Made by a program: the position numbers and the translations under genes. A stretch of DNA of 18,881 nucleotides from DAOTYH01 sp034435015 (GTDB lineage: Bacteria; Chloroflexota; Anaerolineae; Aggregatilineales; UBA3940), in NCBI GenBank assembly GCA_034435015.1, contig DAOTYH010000030.1, positions 1 to 18,881 of the forward strand. Direction: 5' to 3'. Position 1 is the stretch's first letter. The number at the start of each line of letters is the position of its first letter. The notes under the pieces were generated by a model, which had not been told where the DNA came from, made no database searches, and saw nothing but the letters and a program-made list of their open reading frames with translations. This document shows, one piece after another, positions 1-7,010 of the stretch.

Positions 1-905
1 CGCCTATTCCGCCCACGCCAACGGTTATCCTGCCGCCCACACTGGTCATCGCCCCTACCTCCGCAGGCGGCTCATCGCCGGCGCCCTCCTGCCTGAACGA
101 GTCCGATTTTGTCGCCGATGTGACCATCCCTGACCGGACACCGATGGCGGCAGGGCAGACCTTCATCAAGACATGGCGTCTGCGCAACAGCGGCACTTGC
201 ACATGGGACAGCCGCTATCAGCTTGTTCAGATCAGCGGCAGTCTGCTGACCGCCAACCCGTCCATTATCCCTCTGCCGGATGTGGCGCCGGGGGCTGAGG
301 TGGACATCAGCGCCTCGTTGACGCTCGCGGCGGGGGCGCCGGTCGGCAGTGAGCAACGGGCACAGTTTCAGATTCGCGCCCCGGACGGCACTTTCTTCGG
401 GACACGCCCGTATGTGCTGGTCGTCGTCACCTCGCCGGGCAACCCAGCCTCCACGCCGGCAGGAGGCACAGCCTATATCGCCGGCACAGTCTGGGCGGAC
501 TATTGCTCCGTGCCGTCGGGCGGCGGCACGCCGGCAGGTAACTGCATCCCTGCTCCGGGAGGCGGTTTCATGGCCAACGGCATCTGGGACGGCTCTGAAC
601 AGCCCATCGGCGGTGTGCGCGTCGGACTGCGGCAGGGGAACTGCGGCGGGTCACTGGTCGCTACCGCCGCCACACAGACTACCGGCCCGGCGCAGGGGAT
701 GTACAGCTTTACCGGAGTAGCGGCAGGCAATTACTGCGTCTTCATTGACGCGGCAGATGCCGCCAACGCCCCGATCCTGCTCCCCGGCGGATGGACTTAT
801 CCGGGCGGATACTTTACCAGCACGATTGTGCAACAGAATATCACTGTCCAGGCGGGGCAGTATCTCACCAACGTTGACTTCGGATGGGACTTCCAGATGG
901 ACTAA
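1..905 (+). CDS. Secreted NBR1-Ig-like / SdrD-B-like domain protein, 5'-truncated
   Basis: The reading frame is open from base 3 to the TAA at 903-905, so the start lies beyond the left edge; about 300 residues are visible. A Pro/Thr/Ser-rich stretch (bases 3-100) looks like a linker. It is followed by an Ig-like domain of the NBR1 'next to BRCA1' type, recognised from VADVTIPD, GQTFIKTWRLRNSGTCTW, a VAPGAEVDI turn and an FG-x-RPYVLVV end strand. The C-terminal ~150 residues (GTVWADYC..., DGSEQPIGGVRVGL, GMYSFTGVAAGNYCVFID, VDFGW) match the SdrD B / Cna-B prealbumin-like fold found in surface proteins. Such domains are extracellular beta modules; I see no catalytic motif. Cysteines are frequent in the second domain, as expected for an exported disulfide-bonded protein. 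The missing N-terminus probably holds a signal peptide and perhaps other domains. The partner or ligand cannot be inferred. Confidence 0.8.
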   Translation, partial: PIPPTPTVILPPTLVIAPTSAGGSSPAPSCLNESDFVADVTIPDRTPMAAGQTFIKTWRLRNSGTCTWDSRYQLVQISGSLLTANPSIIPLPDVAPGAEVDISASLTLAAGAPVGSEQRAQFQIRAPDGTFFGTRPYVLVVVTSPGNPASTPAGGTAYIAGTVWADYCSVPSGGGTPAGNCIPAPGGGFMANGIWDGSEQPIGGVRVGLRQGNCGGSLVATAATQTTGPAQGMYSFTGVAAGNYCVFIDAADAANAPILLPGGWTYPGGYFTSTIVQQNITVQAGQYLTNVDFGWDFQMD

Positions 906-950
906 AAGAGGCCGCATAAACATACAGGCCGCCTCTCAAGGGGCGGCCTG
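904..950 (-). terminator. Inverted-repeat region, probable tRNA-Arg terminator
   Basis: Two overlapping stems lie between the stop codon at 905 and the 3' end of the tRNA. One is a 9-bp perfect stem CAGGCCGCC / GGCGGCCTG (925-933 with 942-950, 8-nt loop). The other is AGAGGC / GCCTCT (907-912 with 931-936). Read on the minus strand, the second ends directly in a TTTT run (904-907), as an intrinsic terminator for the tRNA would. On the plus strand there is no T-run, so termination of the upstream gene there is less certain. Confidence 0.5.
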
Positions 951-958
951 CTACGTGA

Positions 959-1031
959 TGCGCCAGGCAGGACTCGAACCTGCAACGCCCAGCTCCGTAG
1001 GCTGGTGCTCTGTCCATTGAGCTACTGGCGC
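959..1031 (-). tRNA. tRNA-Arg (anticodon ACG)
   Basis: The minus strand folds into a full cloverleaf of 73 nt. The acceptor stem is GCGCCAG/CTGGCGC, the D arm GCTC-AATGGACA-GAGC, the anticodon stem CCAGC/GCTGG with loop CTACGGA, and the T arm GCAGG-TTCGAGT-CCTGC, with discriminator A. Loop position 34-36 reads ACG, which gives arginine (CGN codons); A34 is normally converted to inosine by TadA. CCA is not encoded: the genomic bases after the discriminator read TCA, so CCA must be added post-transcriptionally. Confidence 0.96.
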
Positions 1032-1045
1032 CCGGAATTGATGCT

Positions 1046-1074
1046 AGTGTACCACGCACGACATTTTTGGGCAA
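1046..1074 (-). promoter_or_regulatory. Sigma70-type promoter of tRNA-Arg
   Basis: On the minus strand, TTGCCC (1069-1074) is followed after exactly 17 nt by TACACT (1046-1051). The -10 box lies 14 bases upstream of the tRNA 5' end at 1031, which leaves a leader of only about 8 nt, as is usual for tRNA genes. Confidence 0.65.
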
Positions 1075-1092
1075 GGACTTTTTGTCCGTAAA

Positions 1093-2436
1093 ATGACCTC
1101 CCCTGAGACAAAAACGGCCAGCAGGCCGCCCCCGCCTTCCTCTAGCGGCTGGCTGGCGCCGGCCATCATCGCGGCAGGGCTGGTCATCCGGCTGGCCGTT
1201 GCTCCCTGGGGAGCACACCCCGGAGATCTGCCTGTGCTGACGCGCTGGGCATCCGCGCTCGGCGAACATGGCTGGACAGGCATCTACGCCGCCTCCGACG
1301 CCAACTATCCGCCGCTGGCGCTGATCCTGCTGGCCGGCTCGCGCGGGTTATATGCGCTCCTTGCACCAGGAGCTTCGCTGTCAGGGCCGCTATGGCTGGC
1401 CGTGCTGAAGCTCCCGGCCATCCTCGCCGACGCCGGTATCGCCATCTTGGCATGGCGTCTGGCGGACAGCCGGCAGGCCGGAACGCGGGCGGCGGTTGCG
1501 CTGATCCTCAACCCGGCGCTGATCTACCTGAGCGGCTGGTGGGGCCAGTACGAGAGCCTGTATGCCCTGCCGGCGCTGGCGGCAGTTGTTGCCGCCGGAC
1601 GCGGACGGCCGTTCTGGGCAGGGGTGTGCCTCGGCGCAGGGATGATGGTCAAGCTTCAGGCGGCAGTGGCTGGGCCGGTAGTCGTGCTGGCGGCAGTCAC
1701 GGGAACAGCTTCTCAGGCCGCAGGCCGCCCTTCCTCAGAGGCATGGCGGAGCATCCTTCAACTGGCGTCCGGCCTTGCCCTGCCGATTGGGCTGACGATG
1801 GCGCCCTTTGCCGCTGTCGGGCAGATGGAGCTGGTCTGCCTGCGGATGATCGCGTTGAGGGCCAGCCCCGGCTGGCTGACCGTCAACGCGCTGAACGGCT
1901 GGTATCTGGTCACGGGCGGAGCGGGCAACTGGGCCTACAACGCTCCCCTGCTGTGGCCCGACAGCGCCCCGCTCGCGGCAGGCCTGTCAGCCCGGACGAT
2001 AGGGCTGGCAGTGCTGGCGATCTGGTCAGCGGTGGTGCTGACAGCAGGCTGGCGGGCACGGCATAACGGGTTGCGCGGATGGCTGTTGGCCGGGGCGCTG
2101 TTGTATCTGGGTATCTTTTTGTGGCCTACGCAGGCCCATGAGCGGTATGCTCTGGGGGCGGTAGTCTGGCTGGGAGGGCGGCTGTCAGCGGGCGGGTCTG
2201 TTCAAGAGGGGTCTGTTTCCCGCTGTATGTGGCATGACGCCGCATTTTATGCCATGATCACAGTGTGCCACACGTTGAATCTGCTGTGGGCGGCGCCCTT
2301 CACGCCCGCGCTGGAGGGCTGGTTCGCCGGCGCAAAAGGGATCGGGCTGGCCGTTGCGGCGGCTACCGTACTGACGGCAGGGTGGGGACTCAGCAGGGAG
2401 GTTGCCGGTGTACGAAACAGTCATGCGGGCCATTGA
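1093..2436 (+). CDS. GT-C fold polyprenyl-phosphate-dependent mannosyl/glycosyltransferase-like membrane protein
   Basis: This 447-residue polytopic membrane protein has the marks of GT-C (GT39/GT87/PIG-M-like) glycosyltransferases. An acidic GD pair (44-45) lies in the first extracytoplasmic loop after TM1, followed by YPPL (72-75), KLPAILAD (106-113), NPALIYLSGWWGQYE (140-154) and HERY (349-352). Such enzymes move a sugar from a lipid-phosphate donor to an acceptor on the outer face of the membrane; the sugar and acceptor here are unknown. ATG 1093 is the first start after the tRNA promoter region, and the only SD-like sequence (AAGGA, 1073-1077) is rather far upstream. The 3' end overlaps the next gene, so the two are probably co-transcribed. 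The last ~75 residues (SAGGSVQEG onward) are a less typical tail with further membrane segments. Family assignment is good, specificity is open. Confidence 0.8.
   Translation: MTSPETKTASRPPPPSSSGWLAPAIIAAGLVIRLAVAPWGAHPGDLPVLTRWASALGEHGWTGIYAASDANYPPLALILLAGSRGLYALLAPGASLSGPLWLAVLKLPAILADAGIAILAWRLADSRQAGTRAAVALILNPALIYLSGWWGQYESLYALPALAAVVAAGRGRPFWAGVCLGAGMMVKLQAAVAGPVVVLAAVTGTASQAAGRPSSEAWRSILQLASGLALPIGLTMAPFAAVGQMELVCLRMIALRASPGWLTVNALNGWYLVTGGAGNWAYNAPLLWPDSAPLAAGLSARTIGLAVLAIWSAVVLTAGWRARHNGLRGWLLAGALLYLGIFLWPTQAHERYALGAVVWLGGRLSAGGSVQEGSVSRCMWHDAAFYAMITVCHTLNLLWAAPFTPALEGWFAGAKGIGLAVAAATVLTAGWGLSREVAGVRNSHAGH
2395..2401 (+). promoter_or_regulatory. Shine-Dalgarno AGGGAGG deciding the DUF922 start
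   Basis: AGGGAGG directly abuts the TTG at 2402 but lies 6 nt before the in-frame GTG at 2408. The GTG is therefore the better start. The site is inside the 3' end of the glycosyltransferase gene. Confidence 0.7.
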
Positions 2437-3355
2437 ATTAATCCAAGCCGGCCACCTGGAAGTGGGGCTGGCCTTGTTGCGAATGGCTGTCCGCCGCGAG
2501 CCGGGTCTGGCCGTCGCTTGGAAATGGCTGGCCTACTGCTCGCCCGATCCGCAGGAGGCCTTAGAAGCGGCCCGGCATGTTTACCAGCTTAACCCTGCTG
2601 ACGAGTGGGTTCAGCAGGCATGGCCCATCCTAGCCCAGCGTGCCGTTCAGGCTGAAATACCCCCCTCAGCCCAGCCCAGCCGACGGAGAAGGACGGTGTG
2701 GCCGCTGGCTTTGGCGGCTTTATTGCTCCTCTCGCTGGCCGGGCCGCTCCTGATAGCCAGCCGGCTGTGGAACAGTACATGGATGACAGCAGAAGGGCAG
2801 GCCGCCCTTGAGCCGCCGTCCCAGTACACCTTGGACGAAGCCGCGCCGGTTGTGGTCAATACCAGCGTCAGTTACTACCCCTTCGAAGCGTCCAGTGCCG
2901 CCGGCATTCAGCAGGCACTGGCGGCGCTTGGCCCCCAGCCTGACCCTCCCTTTGGGGAGCGGGCCATCGCCATGACAACTTACAGCCTGCGGGTTGATAC
3001 CCGCACCGTCCGGGCAGGCAATACCTGTACTTTGGCGTCCCCAACTGTGTACCTTGACCTGAGCTACATTTATCCGCAATGGATTCCCAGCGGCTCGCCT
3101 TCCCCCGACCTGTATGATGAGTGGGATCGCTTCATCCAGCATGTGCGGCAACATGAAGAGCATCACGGGCAGATCGCGCTGGGGTGCGCACAGGAGCTGG
3201 CAGGCGGCGTAGCCGCCATTCCCTCGCCGCTTCCCTGCGATGAGTTGCAGGCAAGGCTCAGCGTCATCCTGCATGAAGTCGAGATCACCTGCGAATCGCG
3301 TCAGGCCGCCTTCGACATTGAACAAGGGCGGACAAGTTTCCCCCTGCCCCGCTGA
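2408..3355 (+). CDS. TPR-like / single-TM / DUF922 putative zinc-dependent protease-like protein
   Basis: I chose GTG 2408 (315 aa) over TTG 2402 because of SD spacing. Residues 1-80 form TPR-like helices (AIELIQAGHLEVGLALL, WKWLAY, EALEAARHVYQLNPAD), probably cytoplasmic. An RRRR cluster (92-95) precedes one TM segment (98-118). The rest lies outside and matches the DUF922 pattern: YYPFEASSAAGIQQAL near 157-171, GERAIAMTTYSLRVD near 183-197, VYLDLSYIYPQW, and QHEEHHGQIALGC with an HExxH motif at 249-253. DUF922 members are described as predicted secreted Zn-dependent proteases, but activity is poorly documented, so protease function is inferred from family and motif. The 29-nt overlap with the upstream glycosyltransferase suggests coupling. 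Cytoplasmic TPR helices plus an extracellular DUF922 domain is an unusual layout. Confidence 0.8.
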   Translation: MYETVMRAIELIQAGHLEVGLALLRMAVRREPGLAVAWKWLAYCSPDPQEALEAARHVYQLNPADEWVQQAWPILAQRAVQAEIPPSAQPSRRRRTVWPLALAALLLLSLAGPLLIASRLWNSTWMTAEGQAALEPPSQYTLDEAAPVVVNTSVSYYPFEASSAAGIQQALAALGPQPDPPFGERAIAMTTYSLRVDTRTVRAGNTCTLASPTVYLDLSYIYPQWIPSGSPSPDLYDEWDRFIQHVRQHEEHHGQIALGCAQELAGGVAAIPSPLPCDELQARLSVILHEVEITCESRQAAFDIEQGRTSFPLPR

Positions 3356-3405
3356 TCCTCATTCCGGCATCCGTCCGCCTCTTTCTGCTACCAACCGGCA
3401 GGTTG

Positions 3406-3420
3406 TACGTATTATACGTA
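3406..3420 (+). promoter_or_regulatory. Palindrome TACGTA-TTA-TACGTA, candidate operator/promoter
   Basis: TACGTA (3406-3411) and TACGTA (3415-3420) flank TTA. Each half is itself palindromic, so the site is both a direct and an inverted repeat. It contains TATTAT (3410-3415), which could serve as a -10 box, but no good -35 lies at normal distance. It sits 74 bases upstream of the LiaF-like start. Confidence 0.4.
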
Positions 3421-3438
3421 GAAGAGAGTTTGTTTTTT

Positions 3439-3465
3439 GAGTCCGCGTCGCCTTGTGACGGACTC
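3439..3465 (+). other. 5'-leader hairpin before the LiaF-like gene
   Basis: GAGTCCG (3439-3445) pairs with CGGACTC (3459-3465). An alternative register gives GAGTC plus CGTC with GACG plus GACTC around a 2-nt bulge. The T-run (3433-3438) lies before, not after, the stem, so it is not a plus-strand terminator. The SD GGGAGG follows at 3479-3484. Confidence 0.45.
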
Positions 3466-3493
3466 CCATCTGTCTTCCGGGAGGTAAAAGACC

Positions 3494-4615
3494 ATGCAGG
3501 AAAATATCCCCCCCTCCGAGCGAGGACGGCACGGCTACCGCTCCCTGTTCTGGCCGATCATCCTGATCGGCGCGGGCATTGTGTGGCTGTTGTTTAATCT
3601 GGGCATCATCCCGCCTGAGGGGTTCTCTGTGCTGTTTCGTTTGTGGCCGCTGATCCTGATCGTGATCGGGCTGGACATCATCTTTGGCCGTCAATCCGCC
3701 GTGCTGGGTGCGCTGATCGGGCTGGCCGCGGTAGCGGTCATGGTAGCGGCCATGATCGTCGGGCCGTCACGCGGATGGGCCGGCCCCGCTCGTTTCTTTG
3801 GTGTACCGGTCACGCTGGGGAGCGCCGAGGTCGTGACCGACCAGATCGCCGAACCGCTCGGTGAGGCTGTCTCCGCCGAGATCCGCCTCGACCTGAGCCA
3901 GTGGCCAGCCCGCGTGTACCCTCTCAGCGGCTCAGTCAACCTGATCGAAGCGGAGATCGTCCGGTTTGCAAACCAACCGCCCATCTTGGATGTGAGCGGG
4001 ACGCGCAACCGGTCGCTCAGGCTGGGCGTGCGGGATGGATTTAACTTCATCGGCCTTGATTTCGTCAGCCAGACCCGCGAATGGTCTATCGGCCTCAGCC
4101 CGGCTGTGCCAATCAACCTGACCGTTGATGTGTCATCCGGCAGGGCAGTCCTCGATCTGAACGGCCTGAACCTGACAGCCTTGACCATAAACGGCGGCTC
4201 TGGCCGCACTGAACTGACTCTGCCGGGCGCAGGGAGGCCGTACAGCGCCTATATAGACGTTTCTTCAGGCAGTTTTCAGATTGACATACCCACTGGCGCA
4301 CAGGTAGACATCGAGGTTGACGGCGGTTCTGGTTCGTTGGATATGGCCATTGCAGAGGTCGCATCCGTCAACGCCAGCATAGACGGCGGTAGCGGGAGCA
4401 TCACGTTCGACGTGCCGGATCAAGCCGCCGTGCGGGTGATTGTGCTCGACAGCGGCTCCGGCAGTGTGAACCTCTCCGGACTGCGGCAGGTGGACAACGG
4501 CGGAGACAATGATGACGACACCGGCACATGGGAGACAGCGGGCTTCTCCAACTCCCCCAACCCGATCATCCTCATCTTCGAGGACCTTGGCTCAGGCAGT
4601 GTGACAGTCCGATAA
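3494..4615 (+). CDS. LiaF-like membrane protein with toastrack/DUF4097-type beta-repeat domain
   Basis: ATG 3494 has SD GGGAGG 9 nt upstream; the product is 373 aa. The N-terminus has three membrane segments (about 18-38, 47-65, 70-90) with the WPIILIGAGIVWLLFNLG and LWPLILIVIGLDIIFG signatures of the LiaI/LiaF-like (DUF5668) region. From residue ~105 on it is a soluble beta domain with a repeating GGSG / SSGS motif near 214, 234, 257, 277, 298 and 320, i.e. every ~20 residues, as in DUF4097/DUF2154 'toastrack' folds. In Firmicutes LiaF restrains the LiaRS envelope-stress two-component system. No lia kinase or regulator is present here, so only a membrane-sensing or scaffolding role can be inferred. 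The gene stands alone, with a leader hairpin before it and a strong terminator after it. Confidence 0.82.
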   Translation: MQENIPPSERGRHGYRSLFWPIILIGAGIVWLLFNLGIIPPEGFSVLFRLWPLILIVIGLDIIFGRQSAVLGALIGLAAVAVMVAAMIVGPSRGWAGPARFFGVPVTLGSAEVVTDQIAEPLGEAVSAEIRLDLSQWPARVYPLSGSVNLIEAEIVRFANQPPILDVSGTRNRSLRLGVRDGFNFIGLDFVSQTREWSIGLSPAVPINLTVDVSSGRAVLDLNGLNLTALTINGGSGRTELTLPGAGRPYSAYIDVSSGSFQIDIPTGAQVDIEVDGGSGSLDMAIAEVASVNASIDGGSGSITFDVPDQAAVRVIVLDSGSGSVNLSGLRQVDNGGDNDDDTGTWETAGFSNSPNPIILIFEDLGSGSVTVR

Positions 4616-4629
4616 GGTGCGATCCTCAA

Positions 4630-4660
4630 GGCGGGGCATGCTGGATGCCCCGCCTCTTTT
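4630..4660 (+). terminator. Intrinsic terminator after the LiaF-like gene
   Basis: A perfect 10-bp stem GGCGGGGCAT / ATGCCCCGCC (4630-4639 with 4645-4654), loop GCTGG, is followed by TCTTTT (4655-4660). It lies 15 bases after the TAA and before the convergent molybdoenzyme gene. Confidence 0.9.
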
Positions 4661-4682
4661 GCCTGCGGTCACAAGCATCCTG

Positions 4683-6368
4683 CTATAGGTTCTTCCTCAC
4701 CCGATGATAGCCGGTCGCGCCGGCAGGGAAGGAGCCGGCCACGAGGTCGCTTTGCGGTGTGCCGTCCCCCTCTTCACAACGCACGGTGAAGGTATGCGGT
4801 CCCGCTGAGAACGGCCAGTCATAGCGCCAGATGACCCACGTCTGGTCGGAAAGCGGCGCACGCAGGCGGGCTTCGACCCACTCGCCGTCATCTACTTTGA
4901 CCTCGACCTTCGAGATGCCGCGTACCCCCGCGTGAGCAATCCCGCCAATGGGGACAAGCGTCTGTCCAGCCTGCTCAAACACCTCCTCGACAGCCACCGT
5001 GTCAATCACGGAGGTTGTTTGGACGCGGGCTGTCTCATCCCAGTTACGCGCCACCCAGAAGCCTTCCTCGTAGGTATCCGTCACTTCGATGCCCGTGATC
5101 CATTTGGGCTGCTTCATGCCGTACACATCAGGGATGTAGATGCGCAAGGGGAAGCCGTGCTTGGCCGGCAGGGGCTTGCCGTCCCACAGATAGGTCAGCA
5201 TGATCCGCTCATCGCGGTTGACTAAATCAAGCGAGAGCGTTTCATAGTATCCATCCTTGGCGGTGATGCGCAGATACTTCGCGCCCGGCTGGACACGGGC
5301 ATCCGCCAGCACCTGCCTGAGGCTGACACCTGTCCACAATGTAGTGCCGATCAGGTTGCCGCCGACCGTATTCGAGATGCAGGCCAGCGTAATAAACTGG
5401 TGAAGCGGCGGGTAGTTGTTTTGCAGATCGGCCAGCGTCAGCGTGAGCGGGTTGTCCACCATGCCTGTAATCGGCAGAGTCCAGGATGCGCCGTCAATGA
5501 CAGGCGGGACAGCGTTGATGTCAATACGGAAGTGTTCTTCAAGCGGCGTGTATTCCGGGCGCGTGCCGGGCGCTGGTTGAAGCGGATCGTCAGCGTTGGG
5601 CAGGCGGGACAGCAACTCCGCCGCGCCGCTGTCAGGGACTGCCGCGCCGACGCTCTGTTCGGGCGTGCCTGATCCTATCCCCCCTGACGGACGGGGGACG
5701 GCGGTCGAGGGGGCATCGGCACGGCGGACACGGGGAGACAGCACCGCCCCTAAGCCGGCCCCCGCCGCAGTGATCGCGGCAACCGCCGTACCGGCGCGGA
5801 TCAGGAAGCGGCGGCGGTCAACCTGCTCAACGGTCATGGCCCCGCCGGCGCTCTCAGCCCCCTCAGGGCCGCGCAGATAGTCGTACACCCAGCCGACAGC
5901 CGCCCCCCACATCAGGAAGACGGCCAGTATCCAGACCGCGCCCGCCGCAGGCCCGCCGACAGCCGACAGGTTGACAGCTAAAGACATCAGCATCACCGGC
6001 ACGCCAAAGGCCGCTCCAGCGATCAGGCCGGCAAACAGACCGCGCCATCGCCGCAGGCCCCGCAAAGCCAAGAACAACACCAGCCCGGCCACTGCACCCG
6101 TTACCACAAACCCGATCAATGAGAGAATCTGCTCGGCGGCCTTGGCTGTCTCACGCACGCTGATCGAAAGCGCTGTCAGAAGACTGACCAGCAGATCGAG
6201 GATCACGCGGATGACCCCGCCCGGCAGGTTGCGGGCCATCCAGTCCAGCACATCGAAAGGGGCAAAGGGCAGTCCGACTGCCTGCGAAGCGAGATAGAAC
6301 AGGACGGCCAGAGGCAGGGTGAGCAGGCCGCCTGTCAGCGCCCCTGTAAGAGGAGAAGGTTTCTTCAT
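4683..6368 (-). CDS. Membrane-anchored molybdopterin-dependent oxidoreductase (sulfite oxidase family) with internal Tat motif
   Basis: The product is 561 aa, with SD GGGAG about 9 nt before ATG 6368. Residues 280-430 form a sulfite-oxidase-type Moco domain: ITGMVDNPLTLTLADL, the TLACISNTVGGNLIG segment whose Cys330 is the expected Mo ligand, LWTGVSLRQVL, AKDGYYETLSLD, GKPLPAKHGFPLRIYIPD and YGMKQPKWI. Residues 445-550 resemble the Mo-co dimerisation Ig domain. The N-terminus holds several membrane segments (about 8-33, 81-103, 109-131, 141-164, possibly also 51-70). Next comes a twin-arginine-like RRRFLIRAG (185-193) with a hydrophobic stretch (194-210). The catalytic domain should lie outside the membrane. 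No heme motif is visible, so the electron partner is unknown and so is the substrate. The internal Tat motif after multiple TMs fits dual Sec/Tat targeting. Confidence 0.88.
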   Translation of the reverse strand: MKKPSPLTGALTGGLLTLPLAVLFYLASQAVGLPFAPFDVLDWMARNLPGGVIRVILDLLVSLLTALSISVRETAKAAEQILSLIGFVVTGAVAGLVLFLALRGLRRWRGLFAGLIAGAAFGVPVMLMSLAVNLSAVGGPAAGAVWILAVFLMWGAAVGWVYDYLRGPEGAESAGGAMTVEQVDRRRFLIRAGTAVAAITAAGAGLGAVLSPRVRRADAPSTAVPRPSGGIGSGTPEQSVGAAVPDSGAAELLSRLPNADDPLQPAPGTRPEYTPLEEHFRIDINAVPPVIDGASWTLPITGMVDNPLTLTLADLQNNYPPLHQFITLACISNTVGGNLIGTTLWTGVSLRQVLADARVQPGAKYLRITAKDGYYETLSLDLVNRDERIMLTYLWDGKPLPAKHGFPLRIYIPDVYGMKQPKWITGIEVTDTYEEGFWVARNWDETARVQTTSVIDTVAVEEVFEQAGQTLVPIGGIAHAGVRGISKVEVKVDDGEWVEARLRAPLSDQTWVIWRYDWPFSAGPHTFTVRCEEGDGTPQSDLVAGSFPAGATGYHRVRKNL

Positions 6369-6418
6369 CCGGTAACTCCCAGTATCCCGTCAGCCAGCAC
6401 GAACACGACAGTACCATA

Positions 6419-6448
6419 AGTCTACTGAGCGGCAGGGGGCATTTTCAA
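6419..6448 (-). promoter_or_regulatory. Candidate promoter of the molybdoenzyme gene
   Basis: On the minus strand TTGAAA (6443-6448) is followed after 18 nt by TAGACT (6419-6424). This would give a leader of about 45 nt to ATG 6368. Confidence 0.45.
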
Positions 6449-6499
6449 CACTATCCATGCTGAACGTCAAGATGAGGTCAAGTTTCTGGCATTCGCCCC

Positions 6500-6528
6500 T
6501 TGACTCTCTGTCTGTATAGTGCTATCAT
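6500..6528 (+). promoter_or_regulatory. Sigma70-type promoter of the GntR-SPFH operon
   Basis: TTGACT (6500-6505) is followed after exactly 17 nt by TATCAT (6523-6528), predicting a start near 6535. This is about 20 nt before the TTG at 6556. Confidence 0.75.
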
Positions 6529-6543
6529 TCACTATAGAATGAT
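6515..6543 (+). promoter_or_regulatory. Two interleaved inverted repeats over the -10 box, probable autoregulatory operator
   Basis: TATAGTG (6515-6521) and CACTATA (6530-6536) form a perfect 7-bp inverted repeat with 8-nt spacer centred on the -10 box. ATCATTC (6524-6530) and GAATGAT (6537-6543) form a second perfect 7-bp inverted repeat with 6-nt spacer, shifted by 8 bases. GntR/YtrA regulators usually bind such dyads near their own promoter, so repression of 6556-7991 is the natural inference. Confidence 0.65.
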
Positions 6544-6555
6544 ATAACTAGTTCT

Positions 6556-7005
6556 TTGCAAAGATCATACCAATCCAAACCAAGAGATGGAGAATTGAAA
6601 GACTGGGGACCCGACATATTCACCATAGACCGCGAAAGCAGTCTGCCCATCTACGTTCAGATCGTCGAGCGCGTCGAGGCATTGATCGCGGTCGGAGCGC
6701 TGGCGCCGGGCGACAGACTGCCCTCTATCCGTTCGGTGGCGGAGCACCTGCGCATAGATTACAACACCGTAGCAAAGGCATATACCGAGTTGGACAGAGC
6801 AGGGTTGATCAAGACCGCCCGCGGCATAGGGACGCATGTCACGGGCGAGCGGGACGAGCAGGCCGTTCAGGCATCACGAAGGGCCAGACTGATCAGCACG
6901 CTGACGGCGTTAATCCGCGAGCTGGTCGAGCTGGGATACACACGAGACGAGATCGAGGCCGCTTTTGGTTCTTGTCTTGGGTCAGCTTTTGAGAAGGAGT
7001 GTTAA
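6556..7005 (+). CDS. GntR family transcriptional regulator, YtrA-like subfamily
   Basis: The product is 149 aa if it starts at TTG 6556. It has the winged-helix domain of GntR proteins at about residues 28-95: SLPIYVQIVERV, GALAPGDRLPSIRSVAEHL, DYNTVAKAYTELDRAGLI and GIGTHV. It lacks a large effector domain; the ~55-residue helical tail (RRARLISTLTALIRELVELG, EIEAAFG) fits the short-tailed YtrA group, which usually represses a linked membrane or transport operon. The start is uncertain: TTG 6556 has no SD, and TTG 6595 has GGAG only 2 nt upstream. The conserved domain begins after both. An ATG at 6587 is out of frame. The SPFH gene follows after 5 bases, so both share the promoter at 6500-6528 and the palindromes there are its likely operator. 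Confidence 0.88.
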   Translation: MQRSYQSKPRDGELKDWGPDIFTIDRESSLPIYVQIVERVEALIAVGALAPGDRLPSIRSVAEHLRIDYNTVAKAYTELDRAGLIKTARGIGTHVTGERDEQAVQASRRARLISTLTALIRELVELGYTRDEIEAAFGSCLGSAFEKEC

Positions 7006-7010
7006 GCAAG

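Noticed and set aside
2402..2404. TTG as start of the DUF922 gene
   Set aside because: It directly abuts the SD; GTG 2408 has normal spacing.
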